From Planctomycetota bacterium (lineage in GTDB: Bacteria; Planctomycetota; JAMOSO01): a stretch of DNA of 64,000 nt. Location of the stretch: positions 30,673-94,672 of the forward strand of contig JAMOSO010000055.1 in the NCBI GenBank assembly GCA_027063065.1. Reading direction: 5' to 3'. The notes under the pieces are model-generated. The model ran no database searches. It was not told where the DNA came from and was given only the letters and a program-made list of their open reading frames with translations. Every line of letters starts with the position of its first letter. The stretch's first letter is position 1. Both the position numbers and the translations under genes were made by a program. Below are positions 27,527 to 36,492 of the stretch, in pieces.

Positions 27527-28141
27527 TTAATTATCCTTTTTTTCAAAGCGGTTTTCTTGACCTTGAATTATGCGCAAGATATTGGTTCTGTGTCGCCAAA
27601 CTATTATAAATCCTACTAACAATAGTAGACTTGTAACTGGTAAATTATGACCAAATGGCTTGTCGGCTATATAAATTTGTAAAAAAATTGCACCCAATGT
27701 AGCCAAAATAGAAGCTAATGAAACCATACGTGAAGTATAAAAAGTAAGTACCCATATTAATAATGATATGCCTAAGACAGTGGGAGCTAATCCCACTAAT
27801 ACGCCTGCGCTTGTGGCAACGCCCTTACCGCCTTTAAATTTTAAATAAACAGGAAAAACATGTCCTATAATCGCAAAAAATCCACAACAGACTATCCAAA
27901 TCAAATTTTGATTATAATCCAACACATACGAGGCAACCCATATAGGAGAAGCTCCTTTTAAGAAATCTAATATAAATACGACAATACCCAAAGGCTTGCC
28001 TAGCACCCTAACGGCATTAGTAGCACCGAGGTTTTTACTGCCATGTTGACGTAAATCGATGCCTTTAGCTTTGCCTATCAGTAGCCCAAATGGTATGGCT
28101 CCGACCAAATAACTGATTATTAATAATGTATATTGATTCAT
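27527..28141 (-). CDS. plsY: Acyl-phosphate:glycerol-3-phosphate acyltransferase PlsY
   Basis: Integral membrane acyltransferase of 204 residues with five predicted helices. The three active-site motifs are visible: GSKNLGATNAVRVLG, KFKGGKGVATSAG and the late loop before FIIVWRHRTNILR. It acylates the product of GpsA, encoded next to it. PlsX is not in the window. Confidence 0.94.
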   Translation of the reverse strand: MNQYTLLIISYLVGAIPFGLLIGKAKGIDLRQHGSKNLGATNAVRVLGKPLGIVVFILDFLKGASPIWVASYVLDYNQNLIWIVCCGFFAIIGHVFPVYLKFKGGKGVATSAGVLVGLAPTVLGISLLIWVLTFYTSRMVSLASILATLGAIFLQIYIADKPFGHNLPVTSLLLLVGFIIVWRHRTNILRIIQGQENRFEKKDN

Positions 28142-28177
28142 AGCGGGAATTATAGATTATAAAACTATATGGGCAAG

Positions 28178-28789
28178 CTAAGAATTGCGCGCAAATAATT
28201 TTCCACGCTCTGAACCCATGCCTAAAACCATTTTTTTTAACACTTTATTCATCATATTAATGGCTGGATTTAATTTGCTATCTTGTAACTCGCATAATAA
28301 ACAAGCTAATGACTCTAAAGTGCACAGACCATTATTTTGTGTAGTTGTACGTAATAAATAATTGGATTGCCAATGTTTTTTGAGTTCTATTTTAGGTATA
28401 TTTAAAAATGTTTTTTTGCGAGCCCAACGTCTGGCAGAACTCCAAGAGGTATCTAATATGATAATGTTTAAAGGTTTGGTTAATTGTTTGCAAATTTGAT
28501 TTGCTGGTTTTGTATTTGGATTAGGGAAAAATAAAATATGATGATATGCTGTATCTTGAATTAAATTATTTATTATTTGTTCCCAGCCTTTAATGTCTAG
28601 TCTTACAATTTGACTGTTGGGCAAAATCATTGATATATAACGTCCTGTATTACTGACGATGCGCTGTTCTTTAGCGCGGGTTACAATAGTTACTTTATGT
28701 TGGCAGTTTTGTGATTGTATATAAGCACATATACACTTATCGATATGTAACCAGCAAGAACGGCATCTGTTAAAGGTTGTTTTGGGCAT
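28178..28789 (-). CDS. DTW-domain protein, probable tRNA-uridine aminocarboxypropyltransferase
   Basis: A 203-residue protein starting with a zinc-type cluster (CRSCWLHIDKCICA), then EQRIVSNTGRYI and LDTSWSSARRWARK, the DxxW signature of the DTW family, here DTSW. E. coli TapT (YfiP) and TuaA-type members add an aminocarboxypropyl group to U47 or to rRNA positions from SAM. Placing this one on a tRNA target is by family only. It sits 36 bases before plsY. Confidence 0.75.
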   Translation of the reverse strand: MPKTTFNRCRSCWLHIDKCICAYIQSQNCQHKVTIVTRAKEQRIVSNTGRYISMILPNSQIVRLDIKGWEQIINNLIQDTAYHHILFFPNPNTKPANQICKQLTKPLNIIILDTSWSSARRWARKKTFLNIPKIELKKHWQSNYLLRTTTQNNGLCTLESLACLLCELQDSKLNPAINMMNKVLKKMVLGMGSERGKLFARNS

Positions 28790-28890
28790 ATTTACTCACA
28801 AAAATATTTTATTAATTATTGCTTAGGATTGTTAATCATACAACTTTTGATAAGCTAAATATATATCATAAAAATAACCTAGGAGTTGAT

Positions 28891-29853
28891 ATGAATTTGG
28901 CAATTATTGGTTTGGGAAATATTGTGCAAAAATCAATTTTGCCAGCATTATCTGCAATTAAAGATTTTAATTTGGTTTTGTTGGGCTCAGAACACTCTAC
29001 AAAAGCTAATGTTTTGGCAAAAAAATATGGTTGTCAGGCGGGATCTTATGACGATGTGATAAATGCTGATAATATTGATGCGGTTTATATCGCTTTGCCA
29101 AATCATTTGCATTTTTGTTGGGGTAAACAAGTTTTACAAAGTGGAAAACATTTATTATGTGAAAAACCATTGGTTATGACACTTGCAGAGGCGTTGGAAT
29201 TAAAACAAATTGCCATGGAACAAGGTTTAATTTTAATGGAAGCATTTATGTATAGATTTCATCCTCAACATTCTGAGGTTCGCAAGTTAATATTTGATGG
29301 TTCCATTGGTCAAGTTAGATTTTTTGAGGCTTGTTTCTCTTATAGTTTATCAGACAAAAATAATATACGCCTAAAGCCAGACTGTGGAGGCGGTGCATTA
29401 ATGGATGTTGGTTGTTATGGGATTGATAGCGCTAGGTTTATTTTAAACCAAGAACCTATCGGGGGGGTGTGTTTTTCTAGGTTTGGAGAAGAAACTAAAG
29501 TAGATGAAATTTCATGTATACAGTTAGAATTTGCCAATGGTATTTTTGCACAAATTAGATGTGCAACAGACTTACCGAGAGAGCAGGGGTATACTGTTTA
29601 TGGAACGGAAGGTTCGATAGAGGTTTTGCAGCCTTTTTTACCTAATACAAATAAACCTGTGGTGATTAAACTTAATACAAAAAAACAACATATCATAAAA
29701 ATTAAGGGTGATAACATCTATATGGCTGAGTTTAAATACTTTTATGCTTTAATTAAAAATCAAACGGTAGACAAGCACTTATATAGCAACGGATATGAAA
29801 ATGTGGCCATATTAGAAAAATTAAGAAACTCAAAGAATATGGTGCATTTTTAA
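28891..29853 (+). CDS. Gfo/Idh/MocA-family oxidoreductase
   Basis: A 320-residue NAD(P)-dependent dehydrogenase. IIGLGNIVQKSILPAL is the nucleotide-binding start; IALPNHLHF and LCEKPLVMTL with the EKP lysine are family hallmarks, followed by GGGALMDVGCYGID in the C-terminal domain. ATG at 28891 is chosen because AGGAG lies five bases upstream; an in-frame ORF opens at 28819, but its first 24 residues are not family-like. Sugar or sugar-acid substrate is likely but not readable. Confidence 0.82.
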   Translation: MNLAIIGLGNIVQKSILPALSAIKDFNLVLLGSEHSTKANVLAKKYGCQAGSYDDVINADNIDAVYIALPNHLHFCWGKQVLQSGKHLLCEKPLVMTLAEALELKQIAMEQGLILMEAFMYRFHPQHSEVRKLIFDGSIGQVRFFEACFSYSLSDKNNIRLKPDCGGGALMDVGCYGIDSARFILNQEPIGGVCFSRFGEETKVDEISCIQLEFANGIFAQIRCATDLPREQGYTVYGTEGSIEVLQPFLPNTNKPVVIKLNTKKQHIIKIKGDNIYMAEFKYFYALIKNQTVDKHLYSNGYENVAILEKLRNSKNMVHF

Positions 29854-29928
29854 TTGGTTATTAAATACGCCAATTAAAATTCTATTATATATATTGGTAA
29901 TTAAGCGTAAAATCAATATTATATAGTT

Positions 29929-32112
29929 ATGAAATATGAGGGAAAAGTAAATAAATTATACGAGAAAGCACAAAGTGTTAATGGATATTTTGTGGGTATA
30001 TCTATTCGTTGGAAAATTTTAGCAGCATTTACTTTGGTTTTTATAACACCTATTGCATTGCAATCATTGGGCGTAGATTTAATTACATATATTGTTTTCG
30101 GATTGCCGTTAATTTTAGTTATCGGTTTATATTCGAGTCATCGCATTTTAACCACGATTAAAAATTTAGAGTCAATTATTAATAATCTTGCGGGTCGTAA
30201 AGTTGAAAATATATCAAAAAAAACCAAAGGCGATGAATTACATAATGTTATAGCTTCGCTAGATGGTATGGTAAATACGTTAGAAAGTAGCTATTCTAAA
30301 AAGAAAAAACAAAGCAAAAAGCAAAGCAAAAAACAAAGCAAAAAGCAAAAGATTGTCGAGATAAAAAAAGACGATCAAAAAATAAGACAGAGTTTTCATG
30401 CCAGCTTATCCACAGGACGCAGTGTTAGAGGCGATATATATATATTGCCCAGTCGAGAGACTGATGTTGGTAATTTTGGATTTAATTTAACCAGACGTGA
30501 AAGTTTGTTTTTATTGCACCAAAGTATCCCAGAAGTTAAACGACAGCTAAAAGAATTGCGTGATTCTGCTATTTTAGGTGAAAGCGAAAAGGGGATTATT
30601 GATTTTCAATTAACACTCATACAGGATAAAACTTTAATAGATGGTATAGCTTCATGTTTAAATGATGATATGCCATTGATGGGTGCTATAGAGACAACTT
30701 TTGGTGCTTTTGTGCATAGGCTACAGCGTTCAAAAAATACATATATACAGGGTAGAGTTCCAGATTGTACCGATTTAATGTTGCGCTTATTGCAAGTTAT
30801 ACAAGAAAGAATAGGGCATGATGCTTCAAGTCGATATGCAGATGCTAAGGGTAAAATAGTTTATACCAAGCAAATATATCCAAGTGATGTAATCGCATTG
30901 CATAAAATAGGCATTAAGGGCATTATTAGTCTTGAGGGTACGCCATCTTCGCATGCATCTATTTTGTTTCAATCTTTTGAATTGCCATCTGTAAGCAACA
31001 TTGATTTCTCTGGAACAATGCCTTCAGGTGTTGATGTTATGATAGATACAGCACGAAAACAAATGATAACAAACCCTAGTGTTGAAGATATTAAGCGCTT
31101 AGATGTTGATAATTATTCTTTTCAAGGCAAAATCATCAAAACACCTGTTTCTTTGCTTTCTGGACAGCAAATTTGGGTAAGTGCCACCATTAATGTGGCA
31201 TCAACTGCACAAAAGGCATTTGAAGCTGGTGCGGATGGCGTTGGATTATTTAGATCTGAAATGAGTTTTATAGGTCGAGAAACTATCCCCACAGAGGAAG
31301 AGCTTTATGAAGAGTACTCTCAAATCCGTGAGGCATTTGGTGACAAACCTATTGTGTTGAGGATGCTTGATATTGGTGGTGACAAATTGCCTATCACACA
31401 GGATCACAAGGAGGAAAATCCTTGTATGGGTTCTAGATCTATGCGTTTGCTTTTAAAACAGCCAGATATTATGCGACGCCAATTAAGGGCTATGTTACGA
31501 GCGGCTAACGAATTAACAACTATTATTTTCCCGATGGTCAATGGGTGGCACGAGTTGGAATTAATTCAAGCTAGAATTGACACAATAGCTAGCGAGTTAT
31601 CTGATTTGGAAGCTCCAAATGCATCTAAGGTAGAGTATGGTTTGATGGTTGAGGTTCCGGCGATTGTAGAGCGGTTTGAAGATTATGTTGATAGTTTTAA
31701 GCATTTTAATTTAGGCACCAATGATTTAGCCCAATATACTTTAGCTGCCGATAGAAATAATATGGAAGTTGCCAATTTTTTTGACCCAGTGCATCCATCT
31801 ATGTTGTCCATGATTCATAAAGTTACAACTATAGCGGCACAGCGTGGCAAAGAGGTTAGCTTATGCGGTGAAATGGCTGCTAATTTATGGCTTACTCCAT
31901 TATTGGTAGGTTTAGGTGTTAGGGAATTTTCGGTATCTGCAAACTTAATACCACCAATAAAACACTTATTGAGCAATTTAGAGTTAAAAACATGCAATGA
32001 ATTGGCAAATAGAGCATTATCTTGTCGTAGTTTAGATCAAGTGCGCGAAGTAATTTCAGAATATAACGCTAAATATAAAGAATCAAAAATTATTGATGAA
32101 TCAAATATATAG
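29929..32112 (+). CDS. Membrane-anchored HAMP + PTS Enzyme I-like phosphotransferase
   Basis: A 727-residue PEP-utilising enzyme with an unusual N-terminus. Two transmembrane helices (~29-45, 52-68) lead into a HAMP-like linker (~70-120, ending GDELHNVIASLDGM), then a Lys-rich KKQS repeat (126-141). Residues ~155-727 are Enzyme I: phospho-His342 in SSHASIL, Arg442 in FRSEM, Arg478 in LRMLDIGGDK, NLGTNDLAQYTLAADRN and Cys646 in LCGEMA. All catalytic residues are kept. Soluble Enzyme I lacks the membrane part and PtsP has a GAF domain instead. No HPr or EII gene is nearby. It may report PEP status from the membrane. No ribosome site is evident at the ATG. Confidence 0.85.
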   Translation: MKYEGKVNKLYEKAQSVNGYFVGISIRWKILAAFTLVFITPIALQSLGVDLITYIVFGLPLILVIGLYSSHRILTTIKNLESIINNLAGRKVENISKKTKGDELHNVIASLDGMVNTLESSYSKKKKQSKKQSKKQSKKQKIVEIKKDDQKIRQSFHASLSTGRSVRGDIYILPSRETDVGNFGFNLTRRESLFLLHQSIPEVKRQLKELRDSAILGESEKGIIDFQLTLIQDKTLIDGIASCLNDDMPLMGAIETTFGAFVHRLQRSKNTYIQGRVPDCTDLMLRLLQVIQERIGHDASSRYADAKGKIVYTKQIYPSDVIALHKIGIKGIISLEGTPSSHASILFQSFELPSVSNIDFSGTMPSGVDVMIDTARKQMITNPSVEDIKRLDVDNYSFQGKIIKTPVSLLSGQQIWVSATINVASTAQKAFEAGADGVGLFRSEMSFIGRETIPTEEELYEEYSQIREAFGDKPIVLRMLDIGGDKLPITQDHKEENPCMGSRSMRLLLKQPDIMRRQLRAMLRAANELTTIIFPMVNGWHELELIQARIDTIASELSDLEAPNASKVEYGLMVEVPAIVERFEDYVDSFKHFNLGTNDLAQYTLAADRNNMEVANFFDPVHPSMLSMIHKVTTIAAQRGKEVSLCGEMAANLWLTPLLVGLGVREFSVSANLIPPIKHLLSNLELKTCNELANRALSCRSLDQVREVISEYNAKYKESKIIDESNI
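30304..30351 (+). repeat. Four 12-base tandem units encoding KKQS
   Basis: Units AAAAARCAAAGC repeat at 30304, 30316, 30328 and 30340 (last one imperfect), inside the linker between HAMP-like and Enzyme I regions. Copy-number change would keep the frame and alter linker length. Confidence 0.85.
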
Positions 32113-32141
32113 TGTAATCTATATGCTTTATAGGAGAGAAA

Positions 32142-32351
32142 ATGAAACTATTATTAACTATAATCTCGATAGCGTTCTTAGTGGGTGCTTGTTCAAGAGG
32201 TGGTGCACCAAGGCATGATGATGTAATGGCTACGCCAGAGCAAAAGGCGCATAATCAGCGTATGCGTGAAAGAGACTTAAAGGCCGTTGGTGATCCTATT
32301 ATCAGGGCGACAGGCGGAGATTCTTTTTTAAATAATGCTGGGCCTCCGTAA
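32142..32351 (+). CDS. Small lipoprotein of unknown function
   Basis: 69 residues with a signal peptide and lipobox LVGAC (Cys17). The mature part is polar and has no recognisable domain (RHDDVMATPEQKAHNQRMRE). TAGGAGAG precedes the ATG by a good distance. It lies 29 bases after the Enzyme I gene and ends before a strong terminator, so both are probably one transcript. Confidence 0.65.
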   Translation: MKLLLTIISIAFLVGACSRGGAPRHDDVMATPEQKAHNQRMRERDLKAVGDPIIRATGGDSFLNNAGPP

Positions 32352-32374
32352 GCTTTTATGTAGATACGGGTAAT

Positions 32375-32405
32375 AAAAAAGGGCTAGAAAATCTAGCCCT
32401 TTTTT
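32375..32405. terminator. Bidirectional terminator between the lipoprotein and the cyd operon
   Basis: Arms AAAAAAGGGCTAGA (32375-32388) and TCTAGCCCTTTTTT (32392-32405), perfect, with a three-base loop. U runs exist on both strands, so it also ends the cyd transcript coming from the right. Confidence 0.9.
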
Positions 32406-32409
32406 AATG

Positions 32410-32502
32410 TTATAACAAATCAGTTTTCTTTAATAAAATTAAAGATAGTCGGTAAGAAACTATAATTACGCCTAACCAACCTAATAATACTAATGCAGTC
32501 AT
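32410..32502 (-). CDS. 30-residue CydX-like small membrane protein
   Basis: A short ORF directly after cydB. It encodes 30 residues: N-terminal MTALVLLGWLGVIIVSY, then RLSLILLKKTDLL, a single hydrophobic helix with a basic C-terminal end. AGGAG overlaps the cydB stop and sits five to six bases before the ATG, eight bases after the cydB stop. It ends just ahead of the terminator. Size, position and topology match CydX/CydS-type third subunits of cytochrome bd, although the sequence itself is not clearly homologous to E. coli CydX. Confidence 0.65.
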   Translation of the reverse strand: MTALVLLGWLGVIIVSYRLSLILLKKTDLL

Positions 32503-32510
32503 ATTTTCTC

Positions 32511-33632
32511 CTAATAGGCTTCTTTATTATTGATGTCATTGACAGTTAATTGCTTGTTATCCATCGCTTTCCAGACGTAAGCAATATAGCCTATTACAAA
32601 CGGTATACAAAGCGCCACATAGGTCATAACCATTAAAGTATATGGGCTGCTGGAAGCGTTATAAATTGTAAGGCTTGATTGCAAATCACTTTTTGATGGG
32701 TAAAAAGAAGTGTTGTTGTAAGCAGGTAAAAGTAAAACCGTTAAGCCTACTAAAAATGTACCCGCTCCAGCACTCCATATACCTTTACAAGATTCTGTAA
32801 ATGCGGTTTTAAATACTCCAAAAATTACTAAGACCAATCCTAATAGTAGGCAAATTAGTAAAATAGGATTAGCTAAAAAATTACTTAGGTATTTATTGCT
32901 TATCATTGCAATTTGACCATCATTGTTTACGCCAAAACCGTCACACATTAACAAGCATACTAGAACATATAATAAAAATGGTAATGATATAATAAAATTC
33001 ATTAAACTAGCTTTGCGTAAACGGGCTTGCATATCAGGGGTTTCACTAAAATCTATATTGTTAATTAGATACATAGCGCCAAGATTGCGAGAATTAAATA
33101 CTAAGAAAAATCCCAAACATAAATTGAAAGGAGAAAATGCAGCTTCTAATCCGCGTAAACTGTGTTGCCAAGTAACAAAATTAAACTCGCTGAGTGTAAA
33201 ATTTGATCCAGTAAAAAATGTTCCAACAGCAGCGCCTATAAGCAAGATACCAATAGATCCGTTTATAAACAAGAAGGTCTCATAAACTGTAGCACCTAAA
33301 AAATTGTTTGGTTTGGTGCGATATTCAAAACTTACAGCTTGGATTACAAATGTAAATAAAATCAAAATCCAAACCCAATATGCACCTCCAAATGATGTGG
33401 CATAAAATTTAGGAAATGATGCAAACAACGAGCCTCCAAATACTACCAAAGTAGTGAAGGTTATTTCCCATTTGCGTCCTAATGAATTAATAACTAAGCT
33501 TTTTTCGTTTTTGGTTTTGGCTATTTGCCATAATAAAGTTTGTCCGCCTTGCACAAACATCAAAAATATAAAAAATGCACCGATAATAGAGCAAATTAGC
33601 CACCATAATTCTTGTAATGTTGAATAATCCAT
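32511..33632 (-). CDS. cydB: Cytochrome bd oxidase subunit II CydB
   Basis: A 373-residue membrane subunit with about eight or nine helices. FLMFVQGGQTLLW, INSLGRKWEITFTTLVVFGG and YWVWILILFTFVIQAVSFE match the CydB version found in Bacteroidota and Campylobacterota rather than the E. coli one. I chose the ATG at 33632 (MDYSTLQELWW), one base after the cydA stop, because AGGAGG lies nine bases upstream; the TTG at 33656 would overlap cydA and adds an unconserved MAQRRTNK. It forms the membrane partner of CydA for quinol oxidation at low oxygen. Confidence 0.93.
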   Translation of the reverse strand: MDYSTLQELWWLICSIIGAFFIFLMFVQGGQTLLWQIAKTKNEKSLVINSLGRKWEITFTTLVVFGGSLFASFPKFYATSFGGAYWVWILILFTFVIQAVSFEYRTKPNNFLGATVYETFLFINGSIGILLIGAAVGTFFTGSNFTLSEFNFVTWQHSLRGLEAAFSPFNLCLGFFLVFNSRNLGAMYLINNIDFSETPDMQARLRKASLMNFIISLPFLLYVLVCLLMCDGFGVNNDGQIAMISNKYLSNFLANPILLICLLLGLVLVIFGVFKTAFTESCKGIWSAGAGTFLVGLTVLLLPAYNNTSFYPSKSDLQSSLTIYNASSSPYTLMVMTYVALCIPFVIGYIAYVWKAMDNKQLTVNDINNKEAY

Positions 33633-33633
33633 T

Positions 33634-35172
33634 TTATTTGTCCTCCTCTGGGCCAATACTGATTTGTTTTAACATAATTTTAATTTCTGCAATTAATAAT
33701 GCTGTGAACAAAATTAAAAACATAAAAAAAGTTGTTTGAACTGTACCTGTGCTTAAATTAGTGCGGGCAATTGATACTGGTAAAAGGTCTTGTATTGCCC
33801 ATGGTTGGCGTCCAACTTCTGCAACTACCCAACCTGCTTCAGAGGCTAATAATGCCATAAATATAGATGTAGTGCTTACTAGCAAGAACCATTTTTGTTT
33901 ATGCAAAGTATCTTTAAACAAAAAGAATAAACATCCAGCGCATATAATTAAGAGCATTGTACTTAGCATCACCATAATGTGGAACGCGTAGAACGTAATG
34001 CTTACAGGAGGGACAATGTCTTCAGGTTTTTCTATAAATCCATAGCCTAAAAAATCTTTGTGTTGATTAAATAAGCCTAATGATGTTTTGGCTGCTAATT
34101 GATTATTAGCTTTTTTAGCATTTTTATAATTTTTTAGTTCATTTAATGCTATTTTACCTCGACGCATTTTTTCGTCCGTGCCTATGATATTATGGGCTTG
34201 ATTTCCGTATATTAAATCGTTGATGCCTGGTACAAAACTATTAAAATTACGATTGGCCAAAAATGATAAAGCCCCAGGGATTTTGGCTTCAATTAAAAAA
34301 GCATCTTGATTATCACCAGGCTTTTTATTGCTATTGATTACGCCCATAGCTATCAAGCCAGCGTTGGTTTCGCCATCCCAAAGTCCTTCAAAAGCAGCTA
34401 ATTTCATAGGTTGGTTTTGCGCTACTTCAAATGCTGATTTATCACCTGTGTAAGCGGTAAACGTGCCTGCTATAATGCCAAATACAGCAGCTACCATAAT
34501 GGAGCGTTTAGCCATTAAAATATGGCGACCTTTGAGCATAAACCATGAAGAAATTGAAATGATAAACAATGATGCCAATAGCATTGAAGAGCTAGTAACA
34601 TGTGTAAATTTAGAAACAGCTACAGGTGACAGTGCAATATCCCAAAAATTAGTCATTTCAAATCTAGCTGTATCTGGATTAAATTGTTGGCCGACAGGAT
34701 GTTGCATCCAAGCGTTTGCTACTAAAATCCAAATGGCGGATATGTTAGATCCAATAGCAACTGCCCAAGTGGATAATAAATGAAATCGTTTACTTACTCT
34801 GTCCCATCCAAAAAACATTACAGCAAAGAATGTGGATTCCATAAAAAAGGCAATCATGCCTTCGATGGCTAGAGGCGCGCCAAAAATATCGCCAACCATC
34901 CACGAGTAATTTGACCAGTTTGTGCCAAACTCAAATTCCATAATTATGCCAGTGGCAACACCAATGGCAAAGTTGATTCCAAAGAGTTTCATCCAAAACT
35001 TAGTAAGACGTTTCCACTCTTCATTGCCAGTTTTTATGTAAATTGTTTCATAAAAGGCAATAATCCAAGTTATACCAAGGGTTAATGGTACAAATATCCA
35101 ATGGTAAATAATGGTTAGGGCAAATTGTGCTCTTGCCCAATTAACCATGTCCAGATTGATGTTTTCAATCAT
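33634..35172 (-). CDS. cydA: Cytochrome bd oxidase subunit I CydA
   Basis: Haem-bearing subunit of 512 residues. Haem ligands are His24 (IIYHWIFVP) and His191 (KFTHVTSSS), with Met in YAFHIMVML for haem b558; Glu104 and Glu112 of the proton path are in IEGMIAFFMESTFF. The Q-loop (roughly 240-330) has KLAAFEGLWDGETNAG and is longer than in some short types. E. coli has Arg before the ligand Met where this one has His (FHIM). It overlaps the DUF4492 gene by four bases (ATGA) and precedes cydB by one base. Confidence 0.95.
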   Translation of the reverse strand: MIENINLDMVNWARAQFALTIIYHWIFVPLTLGITWIIAFYETIYIKTGNEEWKRLTKFWMKLFGINFAIGVATGIIMEFEFGTNWSNYSWMVGDIFGAPLAIEGMIAFFMESTFFAVMFFGWDRVSKRFHLLSTWAVAIGSNISAIWILVANAWMQHPVGQQFNPDTARFEMTNFWDIALSPVAVSKFTHVTSSSMLLASLFIISISSWFMLKGRHILMAKRSIMVAAVFGIIAGTFTAYTGDKSAFEVAQNQPMKLAAFEGLWDGETNAGLIAMGVINSNKKPGDNQDAFLIEAKIPGALSFLANRNFNSFVPGINDLIYGNQAHNIIGTDEKMRRGKIALNELKNYKNAKKANNQLAAKTSLGLFNQHKDFLGYGFIEKPEDIVPPVSITFYAFHIMVMLSTMLLIICAGCLFFLFKDTLHKQKWFLLVSTTSIFMALLASEAGWVVAEVGRQPWAIQDLLPVSIARTNLSTGTVQTTFFMFLILFTALLIAEIKIMLKQISIGPEEDK

Positions 35173-35378
35173 TTAGCTTTCTCCTTTACAGTTAGTTGTT
35201 CTATTACAAAATTAGCTTTTTCTTCATCTGAAGAAAACTTGCTGTTGAGATGGTTTTGAAAGAAAAATATTTTGAGTATTCCAAAAATAATTAATAATTT
35301 AATTATAATTAGTTTCCATAATGTTTTGCCTAGCTTCATAGATTTAAAGCCATCAATATAAAATGATAATATTGACAT
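35169..35378 (-). CDS. DUF4492 protein, cytochrome bd operon leader
   Basis: About 69 residues with one central transmembrane helix (~24-40, IIIKLLIIFGILKIFFFQ) preceded by GFKSMKLGKTLWK. This pattern defines DUF4492, a family that often sits upstream of cydAB in Bacteroidota and Campylobacterota. AAAGGAGGT precedes the ATG at 35378; a GTG three bases further up is an alternative. Function is unknown; an assembly or accessory role for cytochrome bd is the usual guess from context. Confidence 0.8.
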   Translation of the reverse strand: MSILSFYIDGFKSMKLGKTLWKLIIIKLLIIFGILKIFFFQNHLNSKFSSDEEKANFVIEQLTVKEKAK

Positions 35379-35514
35379 CACAAATACCTCCTTTTAATTA
35401 TTAATAATATCAATAATTGGTTATGAAAGTAATAAAAAAATAACAAACCGAAATTAGATTTAACCGCTTGCTCAAAAGTGTAGGATTGGTAGAATAATAT
35501 TTGTCTAAATAAAT

Positions 35515-36492
35515 ATGTCTATAAATCAAAAATATAATAAATCTATCAAGCAAGCCTCAGAGGCAATTTTGTCTGCTAAGACAATAGCTATTGTTAGCCA
35601 TATCAATCCCGATGGTGATACTTTGGGTTGTTCGTTGGCGTTGGCAAATATTTTGCGTGGCACAGGTAAAAAAATACATTTACTCAACGCCTCTAACTTA
35701 CCAAAGCGATTTGAATTTTTGCCGGGATATAAAAAAATAAAAACAGAATTTGATGGAGTGGTAGACTTGGCGGTATCAGTTGATTGTGCTGGTGCAGATA
35801 GGGTGGGTCAACATGCAGGCATATTTAGCAAGGCTCGCCAAACCCTTGAAATTGATCACCATATTGATGGGTTAGGATATTGCCAAATTTCTGCTTTAGA
35901 TACAGAAGCCGCATCAACTGCTGAGGTTATGTATGATGTAATTAAAACATTCAATATTGATATTAGCAAGCCAGTAGCCACATGTCTTATGACAGCGTTA
36001 ATAACTGATACTCTAAATTTTAGTATATCAGCCACCAGATCTAAGACATTACGCGTGGCTGCACAGATGATTGATATAGGTGTTGATGTTGGTTATATAT
36101 CTAATCAAGCTATTAAATTAAAGACACCTACAGAGCTTAAAATACAGGGACACGCTTTTGATGGGGCTAAGTTTGATTGTGATAATAAATTAGTTGTAAG
36201 TATTTTAAAACAAACAGATTTTGCTAGATTTAACGCTACTATGGATGATGCTGAAGAAGTATCTACTCATTTAATGTGTATTAGAGGGGTACATATAGCT
36301 GTTTTTTTTAGGCAAAGATTAGACGGGTTATTTAGAACGTCTTTGCGTAGTATAGCCAAATATAATTTGTCAAAAATCGCAAAAAAATATAATGGGGGCG
36401 GTCATAAGAATGCTGCTGGCTGTACATTGCATAAACAAGAAATTAATTTATTATTAAATGATTTAAAAAAAGTGGTAGCCGATGCCTTGTAA
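35515..36492 (+). CDS. DHH-family phosphoesterase, NrnA-like
   Basis: A 325-residue DHH/DHHA1 protein. Motif I SHINPDGDTLG has the metal-binding His29, Asp33 and Asp35; the DHH triplet is in EIDHHIDG; C-terminal GGGHKNAAGC is the DHHA1 signature. NrnA enzymes degrade 2- to 5-base oligoribonucleotides and often also dephosphorylate pAp, which would duplicate the CysQ activity at 624. The ATG has no obvious ribosome site. It overlaps the next gene by 11 bases. Confidence 0.85.
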   Translation: MSINQKYNKSIKQASEAILSAKTIAIVSHINPDGDTLGCSLALANILRGTGKKIHLLNASNLPKRFEFLPGYKKIKTEFDGVVDLAVSVDCAGADRVGQHAGIFSKARQTLEIDHHIDGLGYCQISALDTEAASTAEVMYDVIKTFNIDISKPVATCLMTALITDTLNFSISATRSKTLRVAAQMIDIGVDVGYISNQAIKLKTPTELKIQGHAFDGAKFDCDNKLVVSILKQTDFARFNATMDDAEEVSTHLMCIRGVHIAVFFRQRLDGLFRTSLRSIAKYNLSKIAKKYNGGGHKNAAGCTLHKQEINLLLNDLKKVVADAL

